DNA of 64,000 nt from JAAXHF01 sp963665955 (GTDB lineage Bacteria > Desulfobacterota > Binatia > Bin18), in contig OZ246887.1 of NCBI GenBank assembly GCA_965231765.1, positions 1,116,001 through 1,180,000 on the forward strand. Reading direction: 5' to 3'. This document shows positions 1 through 9,534 of this stretch, piece after piece. The number at the start of each line of letters is the position of its first letter. Position 1 is the first letter of the stretch. Position numbers and translations under genes: made by a program. The notes under the pieces were generated by a model. It ran no database searches, was not told the DNA's origin, and was given only the letters and a program-made list of their open reading frames with translations.

Positions 1-2
1 CA

Positions 3-1535
3 CAATCGCTGGTGTGTATCTCCTCTGATATTTATCCTCAGATCCGTGAGTACGAGCGGGCCAGCACGACGGTGATCAATGCCTCGCTGATTCCAGTCGT
101 TGATCGCTATCTGAATCAGCTTGAACAGCATTTGTCAGATTACAGCGATCGTCTCCTGGTCATGCAGTCCAATGGCGGCATCATGTCATCCGACCTGGCC
201 AGACAAAAACCAGCCTATATGATCGAATCAGGGCCAGCCGCGGGTGTCTTAGCTGCCGCCCGACTCGGCAAAGAAACCGGCTTAGACAAAGTCCTGTCAT
301 TTGATATGGGCGGCACGACGGCCAAAGCATGTCTGATTGAAGACGGACTGCCGGCTGAAAAGGCGGCTGGAGAGATTGGCGGTGGTGGGAACGTCACGAC
401 ACATCAATTTTATAAAGGCGGCCATGCGCTCCGCGTTCCCTCGCTTGACATTGTCGAAGTCGGGGCTGGCGGTGGCAGTATTGCCTGGATCGACGATAGT
501 GGGGCGCTACGAGTTGGGCCGCAAAGCGCTGGGGCTGAACCCGGTCCGGTGTGTTATGGACGCGGCGGAACCAAACCAACAGTAACGGACGCGAACGTCG
601 TGAATGGGTATATCAATCCCAACACCATCGCCAACGCGACGATGCGGATTGACCGCCAAGCTGCCTGGGACGCAATCAAGAGCCAGATTGCCGATCCACT
701 TGGACTGGGTACCCATGAGGCTGCCTATGGGATTAGCCAAATTGCGAATTCAGCCATGATGCGCGCCTTACGAGCGGTCTCGACTGAACGTGGGCGTGAC
801 CCGCGCGACTTTACGCTCGTTTCCTTTGGCGGAGCGGGGCCTATCCATGCGGCAGACTTGGCCGATGATATGGAGATTGGCACAGTCCTTGTTCCAGTCT
901 TCCCTGGAGTGTTTAGTGCCTTGGGGCTGCTGCTCGCCGACTACCGTCACGACTACATCCGCAGCGTTGTGACGCCGCTGGCTGAGCTCGATCCAGCCAA
1001 TATTCAGCAGCTGTATGAAGACATGCAGCAAGACGCCCGGAACATCATGCAGCAGGAGGGCGTCAGCGGCGCAGGCATTCGTTTTGAGCCGTACGTTGAT
1101 CTGAAATACGATTACCAGCTACAGGATTTAAGTATTCCGTGTCCTGTCATCAATCAGACCCCAAACCTCCTGGCCAAACTTGCAGAACGCTTCCGCGAAG
1201 CGCATGAACAGGCATTTGGCTATAATACCGACGATGCAATCGAACTGGTCAGCCTCCGCCTCCGAGCCTTAGCAACTATTGGTGATATGCCGTTCAAAGA
1301 TCTCGGTGCCACGCTTACCTCGGTGGCGAACGGCGCGCAAACAGAGCCCAGAGAAGCGTTCTTTGGACCAGGCCACGGCTTGCTGCAGACACCCGTCTGC
1401 CGACGGATCGATATTACAGACGCTCAGGAGGGACCATTCATTGTTGAAGAGCCTGACACCACGGTTGTCGTCCCGCCAGGCTGGGCTATTAGCCGGGATA
1501 CGTATAGCAGCCTGGTTTTGACAAAGTGTGAATAA
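3..1535 (+). CDS. hyuA: Hydantoinase/oxoprolinase family protein, HyuA-type subunit (5' end outside window)
   Basis: ATP-dependent ring-opening amidohydrolase subunit of the hydantoinase A/oxoprolinase family; the true substrate (hydantoin, 5-oxoproline, acetone-type carboxylation) cannot be read from sequence. The frame is open to the left edge, so the gene starts outside the window; the GTG at base 12 lies inside it. Visible are IESGPAAGVL and SFDMGGTTAK, the acetate/sugar-kinase-like phosphate-binding motifs of the family, and GAGGGSIAW followed by GPQSAGAEPGP. The same blocks occur in the complete hyuA at 59527-61578, but the two are diverged paralogues. About 510 of an expected ~690 residues are present. 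An amine oxidase gene follows after 83 bases with a good ribosome site and could be cotranscribed. No hyuB follows on this side. Confidence 0.93.
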   Translation, partial: QSLVCISSDIYPQIREYERASTTVINASLIPVVDRYLNQLEQHLSDYSDRLLVMQSNGGIMSSDLARQKPAYMIESGPAAGVLAAARLGKETGLDKVLSFDMGGTTAKACLIEDGLPAEKAAGEIGGGGNVTTHQFYKGGHALRVPSLDIVEVGAGGGSIAWIDDSGALRVGPQSAGAEPGPVCYGRGGTKPTVTDANVVNGYINPNTIANATMRIDRQAAWDAIKSQIADPLGLGTHEAAYGISQIANSAMMRALRAVSTERGRDPRDFTLVSFGGAGPIHAADLADDMEIGTVLVPVFPGVFSALGLLLADYRHDYIRSVVTPLAELDPANIQQLYEDMQQDARNIMQQEGVSGAGIRFEPYVDLKYDYQLQDLSIPCPVINQTPNLLAKLAERFREAHEQAFGYNTDDAIELVSLRLRALATIGDMPFKDLGATLTSVANGAQTEPREAFFGPGHGLLQTPVCRRIDITDAQEGPFIVEEPDTTVVVPPGWAISRDTYSSLVLTKCE

Positions 1536-1618
1536 AAAGGGCATGCGCTCCGGCAGGAATAAGAGAGCCTGCCCACCTTGGCAACTCTCAGCCATTTTGA
1601 AAAAAAGGAGAACAATCC

Positions 1619-3592
1619 ATGTCTGATACGCTCGCCACGGATGCGACGAATACTGCCCCGGCCGTTCCTCCTGTTACTTCCGACTCAATACCACACCCTT
1701 TGCACCCACTCACCCAGGTCGAAATTGAAAAGGGCTTGGTGATTCTCTACGAGTCGGGTGAGCTGACTGGCCGCGTTGCCTTTTCAAGTGTGAACCTGAT
1801 TGAACCTGTGAAGGCCGTGGTGAAGACCTTCGTACCGGGTGATCCGATCACACGTATCCTCTGCTTTCTGGGGGTAGATGAGCATCCCGATGGCAGCTTT
1901 GATGCGCGCATTAATCTCAGCACCGGCGAGCTGCTCGCAATCAAGCGGCGGGCTGGGGTGCAGGCTCCGCTGAGTGGCAGAGACTTTATTCGGGCGGTAA
2001 AAATCACCAAGGCTGATACCGCCTGGCAGCACGCCGTCCAAAAACGCGGCATCGAGAACTTTGATCGAGTACAAATTGATATGTGGCCGGGCAGTGGTCC
2101 TGTGGTCAATGGTACTGACCCAGGCCACCGCCTGATACGCACGATTGCCTTTCTGCGAGAGGACAAAACCGACAATGGTTACGCCCGACCGCTGCACGGC
2201 ATCATTGCCCATGTCGATCTGACGGAAGATCGGGTCGCGCATTTGGAAGACCATGGCGTGACTCCTCTTCCACCCGAGAGCGGGCGGTATGAAGCCGCGC
2301 ATCAAGCTTCGTTACGCACCGACCTCAAACCCATCGAGATCACGCAACCCGAAGGGCCGAGCTTCAGCGTTCACGGCTCTGCGGTGGAGTGGCAGAAGTG
2401 GTCGTTCCGGGTTGGCATGCACCCCCAACACGGCCTCGTGTTGCACAATGTGTGTTATAACGATGGGGGTGAAAAGCGCTCCATCCTGTATCGTGCCTCA
2501 CTCTCCGACATGGTGGTACCGTACGGGGACAGCGATCCGATGCATTCCTGGAAACACGTCCTTGACGCCAGTGAAGCATCCATTGGTAATCTGGCCAACT
2601 CACTCAAACTCGGCTGCGATTGCCTTGGTGAGATTCATTACTTTGATATCAACACGGTTGCGTACGATGGTACCGCCTATACCGTCGAGAATGCCATCTG
2701 CATGCACGAAGAGGATTATGGCGTCTTGTGGAAGCACATGGATATGCATTCCTCGACCGCAACTTCTTTCAACACTGAAGTACGTCGCTCACGGCGTTTG
2801 GTGGTGAGTTCCTTCTTCACCATTGGTAACTACGAGTATGGCTTTTACTGGTATCTGTACATGGACGGCAACATTCAGATGGAAGTCAAACTGACCGGCA
2901 TTGTTGGCGTGAGTGCGGTTGAGACTGGGGCGGAACGGCCTGAGTTTGCGCCGTTGATTGCTCCCAATCTGGCTTCCCCCATCCATCAGCATCTGTTCTG
3001 CTTTCGGCTGGATTTTGACTTAGACGGTGAAGAGAATTCGGTCTACGAAGTCGATGTCGAGCCAGTGCCGCCAGGACCGGGCAATCCGCATGGCACACAA
3101 TTCCAAGCCAAGAGCACCCTCTTGCAATCTGAGACGGAAGCCCGCCGGAACATCGCTCCACAATCAAGCCGCAGTTGGAAGGTCGTCAATCCGCAACGCC
3201 TGAACCGGCTGGGTGTCCCAGTTGGATATAAACTCGTCGCAGGTGCGACTCCAACCCTATTTGCCGACAAAGAATCCTACGTTGGCCAGCGAGCAGGATT
3301 TGGCCAACATAATCTGTGGGTCACCGCGTTTGATGCTGAAGAACTCAGTGCTGCCGGTGATATGACGCCACAAAGTCCTGGCGGAGGTGGACTGCTCAGT
3401 TACTCACGCGGGCGCGCTATCGAGAATACGGATGTAGTGGTATGGCATACGTTCGGGGTAACCCACATTCCCCGGCCTGAGGACTGGCCAGTGATGCCAG
3501 TTGAGTATGCAGGTTTTACATTGATGCCGGTTGGATTTTTCGAACGCAACCCGGCACTCGATGTGCCGCCGAGTAAGCACGGGTGTGCGTGA
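1619..3592 (+). CDS. Copper-containing primary amine oxidase
   Basis: Oxidises primary amines to aldehydes with release of ammonia and hydrogen peroxide, using copper and a topaquinone made from its own tyrosine. The protein is 657 aa, normal for the family. The topaquinone consensus N-Y-E appears as GNYEYG with the precursor Tyr at about residue 405. The copper ligands are His456 and His458 in HQHLF and His610 in WHTFGVTH. The catalytic-base Asp is about residue 316 in DASEASIG, following the conserved stretch RASLSDMVVPYGD. No signal peptide is seen, so it is probably cytoplasmic. The start has AAAGGAGAA upstream. It lies directly behind the partial hyuA, which suggests catabolism of a nitrogen compound; the actual amine is unknown. 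Confidence 0.95.
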   Translation: MSDTLATDATNTAPAVPPVTSDSIPHPLHPLTQVEIEKGLVILYESGELTGRVAFSSVNLIEPVKAVVKTFVPGDPITRILCFLGVDEHPDGSFDARINLSTGELLAIKRRAGVQAPLSGRDFIRAVKITKADTAWQHAVQKRGIENFDRVQIDMWPGSGPVVNGTDPGHRLIRTIAFLREDKTDNGYARPLHGIIAHVDLTEDRVAHLEDHGVTPLPPESGRYEAAHQASLRTDLKPIEITQPEGPSFSVHGSAVEWQKWSFRVGMHPQHGLVLHNVCYNDGGEKRSILYRASLSDMVVPYGDSDPMHSWKHVLDASEASIGNLANSLKLGCDCLGEIHYFDINTVAYDGTAYTVENAICMHEEDYGVLWKHMDMHSSTATSFNTEVRRSRRLVVSSFFTIGNYEYGFYWYLYMDGNIQMEVKLTGIVGVSAVETGAERPEFAPLIAPNLASPIHQHLFCFRLDFDLDGEENSVYEVDVEPVPPGPGNPHGTQFQAKSTLLQSETEARRNIAPQSSRSWKVVNPQRLNRLGVPVGYKLVAGATPTLFADKESYVGQRAGFGQHNLWVTAFDAEELSAAGDMTPQSPGGGGLLSYSRGRAIENTDVVVWHTFGVTHIPRPEDWPVMPVEYAGFTLMPVGFFERNPALDVPPSKHGCA

Positions 3593-3599
3593 TCAGATA

Positions 3600-3689
3600 G
3601 GGCGAATACACGATTCGCCCCGCCTGTTCTATAAACCGTCATCCCGCTTCGCCCCGCCTACCAAGACATTATCAAGTGTCTGAGGCGGG
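3600..3689. terminator. Two hairpins between convergent genes, probable bidirectional terminator
   Basis: The amine oxidase gene ends at 3592 and the opposing SDR ends at 3809. A perfect 8-bp stem with a 5-base loop lies at 3600-3620 (GGGCGAAT/ATTCGCCC). A second two-part hairpin lies at 3653-3689, with outer arms CCCGCCT/AGGCGGG and inner arms AGACA/TGTCT. Neither is followed by a long T-run, so intrinsic termination is plausible but not certain. The second hairpin looks like a dispersed extragenic palindrome. Nothing else coding is seen in 3690-3808. Confidence 0.5.
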
Positions 3690-3808
3690 AGTCCCATTTC
3701 TTTGATCATCTTCACCAGTACGGCAAATTCACAACCTTGTCATTTCTTTTTCCCTTGCCGGGCTTACTTGTAGCCAGCTGGGAAACGACAACTCCTCCCC
3801 CATCTCCC

Positions 3809-4684
3809 CTATTCCACCTTCAGCCGCTCTTTCATCTCATCTGGCATAGCCAGGGTTGGATTCTGCTGGGCGACAAGATTGTCCATCCGCCCACGGGCTG
3901 CGGCAAGGAACTCCGGATGCGGAAAGACGTAGAACTGCTCGTCACGAATGCAGGCAAAGACACGCTCCGCCACCTGTGACGGCTCCATGCCACCAGCCGC
4001 AAACTCTTTGAATGCATCAAACCAGACTTTTCCAATCTCTGAAGGCGCTTGATCTGGTGTTTGAAGTTCATCCGGGCGATTGCGAGCTGAATCAATAATC
4101 TTGGTATTCACCCAGCCTGGACACAGGACAGACGCTTTTACTTTGGCTTTTTGCAGTGATAACTCGTAATAAAGCGACTCGGTCAGTGTGACGACGGCAT
4201 GTTTGCTGGCATGGTAGACAGAGAAATATGGCCCAGACATGATCCCAGCCATTGAGGCGGTATTCACAATATGCCCCTCTGTACCCTGGTTGAGCATGAT
4301 TGGGACAAAGGTCCGCAGGCCATGTACAACGCCATACACGTTCACCCCAAATACCCATTCCCAGTTCTGTAATGTCTGTTCCCACGACGGTGTCAGATCA
4401 CCACTGACCCCAGCATTGTTACACAAAATATGAACTGCGCCGAATGCTTCGACTGTCTTGTGAGCCAAATTCTCAACAGACTCCGGCTTGGAAACGTCGG
4501 TCACGACACCGAGGACTGATGCGCCTTTTGCTTTCATCTCATCTTCAGCCTGGCGCAGAGAAGCTTCTTCTACGTCGGCAATGACGACCGACATGCCCTC
4601 AGCCGCAAAACGTTCGATCAAAGCGCGGCCGATACCACTCGCCCCTCCAGTCACGACGGCAACACGATCTTTAAATTCTTTCAT
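3809..4684 (-). CDS. SDR family NAD(P)-dependent oxidoreductase
   Basis: Classical short-chain dehydrogenase, 291 aa from the chosen ATG, which follows GGAGG by six bases. An upstream extension in the same frame to 4789 overlaps the divergent hydrolase start and lacks family similarity. The cofactor motif TGGASGIG is near residue 12, NNAG near residue 90 and the active site Y-H-A-S-K near residue 160, preceded by a Ser in NTASMAG. The C-terminal half is long for the family and ends in a tail seen in SDRs that act on hydrophobic substrates; the substrate is unknown. It is transcribed divergently from the epoxide-hydrolase-like gene with about 100 bases between starts, so they may share a control region. 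Confidence 0.9.
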   Translation of the reverse strand: MKEFKDRVAVVTGGASGIGRALIERFAAEGMSVVIADVEEASLRQAEDEMKAKGASVLGVVTDVSKPESVENLAHKTVEAFGAVHILCNNAGVSGDLTPSWEQTLQNWEWVFGVNVYGVVHGLRTFVPIMLNQGTEGHIVNTASMAGIMSGPYFSVYHASKHAVVTLTESLYYELSLQKAKVKASVLCPGWVNTKIIDSARNRPDELQTPDQAPSEIGKVWFDAFKEFAAGGMEPSQVAERVFACIRDEQFYVFPHPEFLAAARGRMDNLVAQQNPTLAMPDEMKERLKVE

Positions 4685-4782
4685 GGCTTTCCTCCTGTCG
4701 GGTTCAGGTTTGTATTCTGTGCAGCTAGATCCTGCCCCACATTCGCGGTACATACGGTGATGTAAAGACAAGGAGGCAACAC

Positions 4783-5808
4783 ATGTCAATCACGGAACAC
4801 ACGGTCAAAACAGATTCACACACAACATTCTATCTGGCAGACGGCCCTGAGGACGGGCCTCCTATCATCTTCGTCCACGGTTGGCCAGAGCTTTCGATCA
4901 GCTGGCGGCATCAACTGCCTGCCCTGGCTGCACTCGGCTTTCGGACCCTTGCTCCGGACATGCGCGGCTATGGGCGCTCCTCTGTGTACGATCAACACAG
5001 CGACTATGCCCAGGAGAAGATTGTAGCCGACATGATCACTGTGCTGGACTCCTTGGGCAGAGACAAAGCCGTGTGGGTCGGACACGATTGGGGCAGTCCC
5101 GTGGTGTGGAATATCGCTAGCCATCATCCCGACCGCTGCCATGCCGTTTCCAATTTATGTGTTCCGTACTACACGCTCGAACGAGGCCTTGATCATACGC
5201 TGACGCTGGCTGACCGGGACTTGTATCCCGAGAACGAGTTCCCCGCAGCCCAGTGGGACTATATGCGTTACTACGAAGAGAGCTTTGCTGAATCGGTCGC
5301 GCCAATGGATGCAAATGTCTCCAAGTGGATGAAACTACTGTTTCGCAAGGGCAATCCAGAAGGTGAAGGCAAGCCCGCCATGACAGCCACAGCGCGGCGC
5401 GATCACGGCATGATCGGTATGCGCGAGATTCCTGACCTGCCCCAAGACGAAGATGTTGTCACTCAAGAAGATCTGAGCATCTATGTCTCCGCCTTGGAGC
5501 GCAACGGATTCTTTGGCCCGAGCTCGTGGTATATGAATCATAGCGCAAATACGGCATACGCATTAACAGCCCAAAATGACGGTTATCTTGACATGCCCGT
5601 CTTATTTCTGAATGCCCAATACGACTATGTGTGTGAGTGTACCCACTCACGGCTGGCCGAACCGATGCGGACGTATTGCCGGAATCTGACTGAAGTGAAA
5701 CTCCGCACCGGACATTGGATGGCGCAGGAGAAACCAGTCGAAGTCAACGCTGCTTTAACCCACTGGCTAGCCACATCGGTCTCCGATATCTGGCCGCAAC
5801 CAAAATAA
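4783..5808 (+). CDS. Alpha/beta hydrolase, epoxide hydrolase-like
   Basis: A 341-aa alpha/beta-fold hydrolase. It carries the epoxide-hydrolase oxyanion motif H-G-W-P-E near residue 30, the block DMRGYGRSS, and the nucleophile elbow G-H-D-W-G with Asp as nucleophile near residue 108. An aspartate nucleophile points to epoxide hydrolase or haloalkane dehalogenase chemistry rather than a serine esterase. The acid is probably the Asp in NAQYDYVC and the base His the one in RTGHWMAQEKP near the C-terminus. The start has AAGGAGG eight bases upstream. The next gene, an LLM flavin enzyme, follows after 28 bases with its own ribosome site, so the two are likely cotranscribed. Confidence 0.92.
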   Translation: MSITEHTVKTDSHTTFYLADGPEDGPPIIFVHGWPELSISWRHQLPALAALGFRTLAPDMRGYGRSSVYDQHSDYAQEKIVADMITVLDSLGRDKAVWVGHDWGSPVVWNIASHHPDRCHAVSNLCVPYYTLERGLDHTLTLADRDLYPENEFPAAQWDYMRYYEESFAESVAPMDANVSKWMKLLFRKGNPEGEGKPAMTATARRDHGMIGMREIPDLPQDEDVVTQEDLSIYVSALERNGFFGPSSWYMNHSANTAYALTAQNDGYLDMPVLFLNAQYDYVCECTHSRLAEPMRTYCRNLTEVKLRTGHWMAQEKPVEVNAALTHWLATSVSDIWPQPK

Positions 5809-5836
5809 CAGGAAAGAAGAACAAGGAGGGATAAGA

Positions 5837-6931
5837 ATGGAAGTCGGAATTTTTCAAGGTTTTCAGAATCCGGATCGGAAGCGCCCGGACCGTGAGGTGT
5901 ACAAAAAAGAGCTGGCTTTGTTGGAGCAAGCCGAGCCGAACGGCTATGATTCGATCTGGCTGGCGGAGCACCATTTCACTGGCTATAGCATGTCCGCCAA
6001 CCCGCTCACCCTGCTGTCGTATCTGGCGGCACGCACGCAAACGATTAAGCTCGGTACGGCTGTGATCGTCTTACCCTGGCATGATCCGCTGCAAGTTGCG
6101 TCTGAGATTGTGGCCTTGGATCATCTGAGCGATGGCCGCTTGCAGCTGGGCATCGGTCGTGGTGCGGGCAAGGTCGAATTTGATGCTTTCCGTCAGGACA
6201 TGAACGAAAGCCGACAGCGCTTTATCGAATCGGCCGATATGATTTTGACTGGCATCGAGCAAGGCTACTGCGAATACGATGGCACGTATATCAAGCAGCC
6301 ACGTGCCGACCTGCGACCTGATCCGTTTAAAACCTTTCGCGGCCGGACGTATGCCGCGAGTGTTTCGCCTGAGTCAATGGACATTATGGCCAGGCTTGGC
6401 GTCGGCATCCTGGTTGTGACCCAGAAACCCTGGCATGTGATTGCGGAAGAGCTGAATACCTACCGGAACGCCTTCTTGAAACACAATCATACTGCACCAC
6501 CGTCACCAGTGGTTGCGGCCTGGGTGTTGTGTGACAAGAACGCTGAGCGTGCCAGAGACATGGCCAAACAGCGCATTGGCGCCTACTGGCAAACGATTCT
6601 GAATCATTACCAGTTACACACGGGCCATCTCAAAGGCGTCAAAGGCTATGAATTCTATGGTTCATTTGCCGACGCGATGCAGGAACATGGCCCTGAGGCA
6701 ATGGAGGACATGTTTGTCAACCTCCACATTTGGGGCACGCCTGAGCAGTGCCATGAAAAGATTATGATGATGCGCGAAAAGACGGGGGCCGACAAGTTTG
6801 TTGGCGTGTTTAGCTACGGCGAAATGTCGTGGGAAACCGTTCAGGGCAGCTTTGATCTGTTTAGCAAGGAAGTCAAGCCTGCGCTGCAGAAACTGCCAAC
6901 CGCGGAAGGCTGGGCGAAAGAGGCGGCGTAG
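5837..6931 (+). CDS. LLM class flavin-dependent oxidoreductase (luciferase-like)
   Basis: Bacterial luciferase/alkanal-monooxygenase-fold enzyme of 364 aa that would use reduced FMN or F420 to oxygenate or oxidise a substrate. Recognisable blocks are WLAEHHFTGY near residue 37, the LGTAVIVLPWHDPL strand, LSDGRLQLGIGRGAG, and the C-terminal IWGTPEQCHEKI. A strong AAGGAGG precedes the ATG. It is one of three LLM enzymes in the window; the others are at 15400 and 44075. It sits in a plus-strand pair with the epoxide-hydrolase-like gene, compatible with joint breakdown of a hydrophobic compound, which is inference. Confidence 0.92.
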   Translation: MEVGIFQGFQNPDRKRPDREVYKKELALLEQAEPNGYDSIWLAEHHFTGYSMSANPLTLLSYLAARTQTIKLGTAVIVLPWHDPLQVASEIVALDHLSDGRLQLGIGRGAGKVEFDAFRQDMNESRQRFIESADMILTGIEQGYCEYDGTYIKQPRADLRPDPFKTFRGRTYAASVSPESMDIMARLGVGILVVTQKPWHVIAEELNTYRNAFLKHNHTAPPSPVVAAWVLCDKNAERARDMAKQRIGAYWQTILNHYQLHTGHLKGVKGYEFYGSFADAMQEHGPEAMEDMFVNLHIWGTPEQCHEKIMMMREKTGADKFVGVFSYGEMSWETVQGSFDLFSKEVKPALQKLPTAEGWAKEAA

Positions 6932-6939
6932 TACGCTAG

Positions 6940-6956
6940 GGGCGGGCGAACCGCCC
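6940..6956. terminator. GC-rich hairpin between convergent genes
   Basis: A 6-bp stem GGGCGG/CCGCCC with loop GCGAA lies nine bases after the LLM stop and eleven bases before the end of the opposing GFA gene. It could terminate both transcripts. It lacks a T-run on either side. Confidence 0.4.
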
Positions 6957-6966
6957 TGCCCTGTCT

Positions 6967-7389
6967 CTATCCTAACTGCTCCGGCATACCATCAACCTTG
7001 GGCAAATCCGGATGCATCACATCCCAGGGCTGAGCACTGGCGACGTAAATGTCCCGACTGGGTTTATACCAGCTTGGATCATCGAGGCTTCCGGCATACA
7101 GCGCCCGAAAATCCGGCCGGGCGCCGTTCATCAAAAACACCGGCGAACCACACGCAGAGCAAAACGCTCGCCGCATGATATGCCCCTTATCAGCCGGTTT
7201 TTCATACCAGCCGGGCTCACCACTCAACAGGGAGAAGTCGGTCTCCCTCACCACCACTGCGGCAAAATATGCAGAGCCAGTTGCTTGCTGACAATCGCGG
7301 CAATGGCAGTTGCCCATATACAGCGGTTGTGCAGAACAGGTGTATCGAATCGCGCCACAGGCACAGCCTCCAGAAAATGGAACAGACAT
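6967..7389 (-). CDS. GFA family protein (zinc-binding, CENP-V/GFA fold)
   Basis: A 140-aa protein of the glutathione-dependent formaldehyde-activating (GFA) fold. Three zinc-ligand clusters are visible: GGCACG near residue 8, CHCRDC near residue 31, and FCSACGSPVF near residue 97. The length is typical. Most members have no proven activity on S-hydroxymethylglutathione, so only the fold and zinc binding are claimed. The gene follows the methyltransferase at 7411-8223 on the same strand with only 21 bases between them, so they are probably one transcript. Confidence 0.9.
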   Translation of the reverse strand: MSVPFSGGCACGAIRYTCSAQPLYMGNCHCRDCQQATGSAYFAAVVVRETDFSLLSGEPGWYEKPADKGHIMRRAFCSACGSPVFLMNGARPDFRALYAGSLDDPSWYKPSRDIYVASAQPWDVMHPDLPKVDGMPEQLG

Positions 7390-7410
7390 GTGTCATCTCC
7401 TATCGTTCGC

Positions 7411-8223
7411 TTATGGGTTCTCTGCCTGTATCACGATCGCCTGCATCCTCGCCTGCACTGGCTCTCGCCCATAGGCGTTTGCCACCGCATCTTCAATCGT
7501 CTGGGCCACCACTTCTTGCGAGACCTGCGTTCGCTGGGCCAGGTACTGACTGATCGGTGTCCCGGTCATCAAGGCGATCGCAACTTGACTGGCCGTTGGG
7601 CTGGTACACGGATGTGGCAGCACGGTCAGCTTCATCTCACCAAACCCGGCCGTCTCCATATCCGCACGAATGGCGTCCATCGAATGGTAACCGAACACAA
7701 GATGAAAGAGCCCGGGGGGATCATTCGGGAACAGCTCAGTCAGTGTCTCATTGGTTGTACGTAGCAAATCATTGTATTCAATCGCATCCCAGACATTGAA
7801 AAGGAGGAGACCACCGGGCTTGAGGACGCGGCGGACTTCGCGCAGAGAGGCGAGCTTGTCGGGGAAGAACATGATGCCGAATTGACACACCACCGCGTCA
7901 AACGCGTCATCAGCGAAAGATAACGCCTGCGCATCTTCCAGTTGCAGCGTGACATTGTCCTCTGATCCAAATTTGCGCTGGGCTTGCTCCAGCATCGTTT
8001 CGTTCAAATCTGTTGCAGTGATCTGGACTTCTTTTGGCAAAGAGTCACGCAGAAAGCGGGTGACAATACCCGTCCCTGCGGCAGTTTCCAGTACACGGCC
8101 TCCAGCTGGCACTTGCAGCCTCTCGGCGAGATCTGCCGCGTACGGATCAAAGATCAACGGCGCCATGTGACGGTCATAGTTCTCAGCAAAAGAGCCGGCG
8201 AAATGATCCTTCTTGTCTGCCAT
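7411..8223 (-). CDS. Class I SAM-dependent methyltransferase
   Basis: Predicted small-molecule methyltransferase of 270 aa. Motif I reads VLETAAGTGIV near residue 41, the acidic end of strand 2 is TDLNETML, and the following block is DAVVCQFGIMFFPD, then LKPGGLLLF. These match the UbiE/Coq5-like Methyltransf_11 group, but no substrate can be assigned. The ATG at 8223 is chosen because AGGAGT precedes it; a TTG four codons upstream would place the start before the ribosome site. It is the middle gene of a minus-strand set with the amidohydrolase upstream and the GFA gene downstream. Confidence 0.9.
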   Translation of the reverse strand: MADKKDHFAGSFAENYDRHMAPLIFDPYAADLAERLQVPAGGRVLETAAGTGIVTRFLRDSLPKEVQITATDLNETMLEQAQRKFGSEDNVTLQLEDAQALSFADDAFDAVVCQFGIMFFPDKLASLREVRRVLKPGGLLLFNVWDAIEYNDLLRTTNETLTELFPNDPPGLFHLVFGYHSMDAIRADMETAGFGEMKLTVLPHPCTSPTASQVAIALMTGTPISQYLAQRTQVSQEVVAQTIEDAVANAYGREPVQARMQAIVIQAENP

Positions 8224-8244
8224 TGCACTCCTCAAAATTGACGT

Positions 8245-9369
8245 CTATCCGGAACGAATCCCATAGAACTGCCGTCCATTATCGCCCAAGATCTTATCCA
8301 CAGACGCTGTTGGCAAAGACGACAGCACATTGCGAATTTTCTGAATCGGCTGCACAAAACCTTCGGCATGGGGATAGTCCGAACCCGTAAAAAAGCGATC
8401 GTCGCCGAGAAACTGGACCATCAATGGAAACATCTTCTCTTCGGGGTCACCATTGATCCAGATATTGCGGGCCAGATACTCACTGGCGGGGCGCTTCATC
8501 TGTGACGTATGGCCCATATACTGGAACCGGTAATCGAGTCGCTCTAGCCATTCGCCGACCCAACCGACCATGGCTTCAATCGTGGCCACCCGCAGCTTGG
8601 GAAACCGCTCGAACACGCCGTCATACACCATCGTAGTCAGCGCCTGGCGTGGGTCCTGAATAATATTCATGGTCACGTACATGAAGCCTGGATCGATCCC
8701 CTTGTAGTACTCACTTCCAGTATACTTCCCATGGATGACCAGGTGGATGCCGATACTCAGATCAAGACTCTGGGCAGCAGCCCAGACGGGATCAAAATCC
8801 GGATGCCCAAAGCTTTTGCCATCGACCGGTGCGGCGGCCAGAAAGATCGTGCGACAGCCAAGCTTGGCGACGCGCTCCATCTCACGCACGGCTAACTGGG
8901 GATCGCGCAACGAGATATGAGCGGCTGGGAGAAGACGGTCTAAGCGTCCGGCGCACAGCTCAAACGCCCAGGAGTTGTAGGCTCGGCACAGGGAATCGGC
9001 CAAATACGGATCTTCGACCTGGCCTTCCCAGAATAAGCCCAGGGTGGGGTAAATCACCTGGTAATCAAAGCCTTCGTCATTCAGGAAGGTGACCCGCTTG
9101 CCCATATCCTGCCAGTCGCCGGTGTAGGCCAAATAGCGGTCAAACGTGGATAAGTCCTTACCGACTTCTTTTTGGCCGTAGCCACACACCGCAGCCAACA
9201 GCTCATCGACATTAATCCCTTGCATGGGTTTGCCATCGACCAGCATCCGCTTCACCCCTTCGCCATCTTCTCGCACACACACCGTCCGGTCACGAAAAGC
9301 GGGATCGGTATACCGCTCAAATACGTCTAAGGGCTCGATAAAATGGGCATCACCGTCGATGAATCGCAT
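8245..9369 (-). CDS. Amidohydrolase family protein (amidohydrolase_2)
   Basis: A 374-aa metal-dependent hydrolase or decarboxylase of the amidohydrolase-2 group. It starts with FIDGDAHFIEP, the D-x-H metal-binding start of this group, has a mid-protein metal-site His in GIHLVIHG, and an Asp in TGSDYPHAEG near the C-terminus. Members include aromatic acid decarboxylases and uncharacterised 'TIM-barrel' hydrolases, so the reaction is not assigned. The ATG at 9369 is preferred because AAAGGGGGA lies eight bases upstream; an in-frame ATG ten codons earlier has no such site. It is first in a likely three-gene minus-strand transcript and is divergent from the MMPL gene at 9535 across a 165-base control region. 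Confidence 0.9.
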   Translation of the reverse strand: MRFIDGDAHFIEPLDVFERYTDPAFRDRTVCVREDGEGVKRMLVDGKPMQGINVDELLAAVCGYGQKEVGKDLSTFDRYLAYTGDWQDMGKRVTFLNDEGFDYQVIYPTLGLFWEGQVEDPYLADSLCRAYNSWAFELCAGRLDRLLPAAHISLRDPQLAVREMERVAKLGCRTIFLAAAPVDGKSFGHPDFDPVWAAAQSLDLSIGIHLVIHGKYTGSEYYKGIDPGFMYVTMNIIQDPRQALTTMVYDGVFERFPKLRVATIEAMVGWVGEWLERLDYRFQYMGHTSQMKRPASEYLARNIWINGDPEEKMFPLMVQFLGDDRFFTGSDYPHAEGFVQPIQKIRNVLSSLPTASVDKILGDNGRQFYGIRSG

Positions 9370-9534
9370 ATACAGTCCCCCTTTACAAAACGTGATCATA
9401 CACAGGAACAGAGACCGGTGAGCGCTGTCAAGGGCTGGCTTCTTCCTTTCTTCCTAGAATCACTCTACGGACGATGATACAGTTTCAGTGCCACCTGTGT
9501 AGCGGTGGTCGATCACCACCAAGGAGCGTATTGA

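Noticed and set aside
12..14. GTG at base 12 as the start of the first hyuA
   Set aside because: The frame is open to base 3 and the protein lacks the N-terminal third of the family, so this is an internal codon of a gene cut by the window edge.
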